This document shows, piece after piece, positions 63,731 to 64,000 of a stretch of DNA of 64,000 nt. Source of the DNA: JACCVL01 sp963695375. Its GTDB lineage: Bacteria > Actinomycetota > Actinomycetes > Propionibacteriales > Nocardioidaceae. The DNA is taken from assembly GCA_963695375.1 (NCBI GenBank), contig OY968767.1, positions 558,001-622,000 on the forward strand, read 5' to 3'. Below the pieces are notes generated by a model. It saw nothing but the letters and a program-made list of their open reading frames with translations. It did not search any database and had not been told where the DNA came from. The position numbers were made by a program, and so were the translations under genes. The stretch's first letter is position 1; every line of letters starts with the position of its first letter.

Positions 63731-64000
63731 TCAGCGCCGGCGGCGGGCGATCTCGTAGAGCGCCACGCCGGCGGCGACGCCGGCGTTCAGCGACTCCACC
63801 GCGGACGCCATCGGGATGGACACCGTCACGTCGCACGCCTCGCGCACCAGCCGGTGCATGCCATCCCCCTCGCCGCCGACGACCAGCACCAGGGGTCCGT
63901 CGGCCACCGCCAGCTCGTCGATCGCGAGCTCGCCGTCGGCGGCCAGGCCCGCCACCATCAGGCCGGCCTGCTGGTACGCCGCGAGCTGGCGGACCAGGTT
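63731..64000 (-). CDS. rlmB: TrmH-family 23S rRNA 2'-O-methyltransferase, C-terminal part
   Basis: The last 89 residues of a SPOUT methyltransferase; the start is beyond the right edge. It has VLVVGGEGDGMHRLVREACD (SAM knot, motif 2) and SIPMASAVESLNAGVAAGVALYE (motif 3). RlmB methylates Gm2251 in 23S rRNA, but TsnR-type relatives cannot be ruled out from this part. Confidence 0.9.
   Translation of the reverse strand, partial: NLVRQLAAYQQAGLMVAGLAADGELAIDELAVADGPLVLVVGGEGDGMHRLVREACDVTVSIPMASAVESLNAGVAAGVALYEIARRRR

Overview
This window is a chromosomal segment of a very high-GC actinobacterium. Signs of this are GTG starts, many 4-bp ATGA/GTGA gene overlaps, an XPB-type helicase beside a CGNR zinc-finger gene, DUF3263, DUF4031 and DUF4032 proteins, a lone GroEL with CIRCE operators, OtsA/OtsB, and an OleA-OleBC-OleD cluster. 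A Geodermatophilales-like soil actinobacterium is plausible, but this is an inference from gene content. No phage, integrase, transposase or CRISPR array was seen.

Layout. 1-2.3 kb: 5-oxoprolinase subunit A (cut by the window edge), an NRAMP-like transporter, a cold-shock protein and a tandem repeat array. 2.3-13.3 kb: an ABC exporter pair, a helicase-associated protein, a GCS2-type ligase, an MMPL transporter, an FMN 2-hydroxyacid oxidase, a CGNR protein and the XPB helicase. 13.3-16.9 kb: a class-V aminotransferase, a DUF4031/LD-carboxypeptidase fusion, CutC and a small unknown. 16.9-27.4 kb: a form-II aerobic CO-dehydrogenase-like molybdenum hydroxylase (coxS-L-M-G), a sigma factor/Ogt pair, and maturation genes (XdhC, CoxE, MoxR, MocA-like) with a divergent secreted HNH nuclease among them. 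27.4-28.2 kb: a gene-free, highly structured gap. 28.2-37.4 kb: GroEL, a degenerate EAL protein, threonine synthase behind a SAM-I riboswitch, OtsB, a LytR_C protein, DUF3263, a Gfo/Idh/MocA oxidoreductase and OtsA.

37.5-42.4 kb: a membrane-anchored trypsin-like protease with a zinc ribbon, then lutABC for lactate oxidation. 42.4-48.5 kb: MalQ and hutI-hutF-hutU. 48.6-52.4 kb: a translationally coupled enolase-superfamily/aldehyde dehydrogenase/iron alcohol dehydrogenase operon. 52.5-58.5 kb: a secreted unknown, a 61-residue protein and the ole long-chain olefin cluster. 58.5-64 kb: tRNA-Thr(UGU), a methyltransferase, a DUF4032 kinase-like protein, an acyl-CoA dehydrogenase, a DUF427 protein, a GH32/68-like protein and a truncated TrmH-family rRNA methyltransferase.

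The most interesting non-protein signals are: (i) a SAM-I riboswitch directly ahead of threonine synthase; (ii) a dispersed composite repeat (core GATCCGCGACTTTTGCAG plus a G-rich tract on the other strand) found in several intergenic sites and apparently amplified into a tandem array; (iii) a second 50-nt palindromic element in two copies; and (iv) a chain of hairpins ending in a terminator-like stem on the strand leading into the MocA-like gene, possibly a leader RNA or sRNA.
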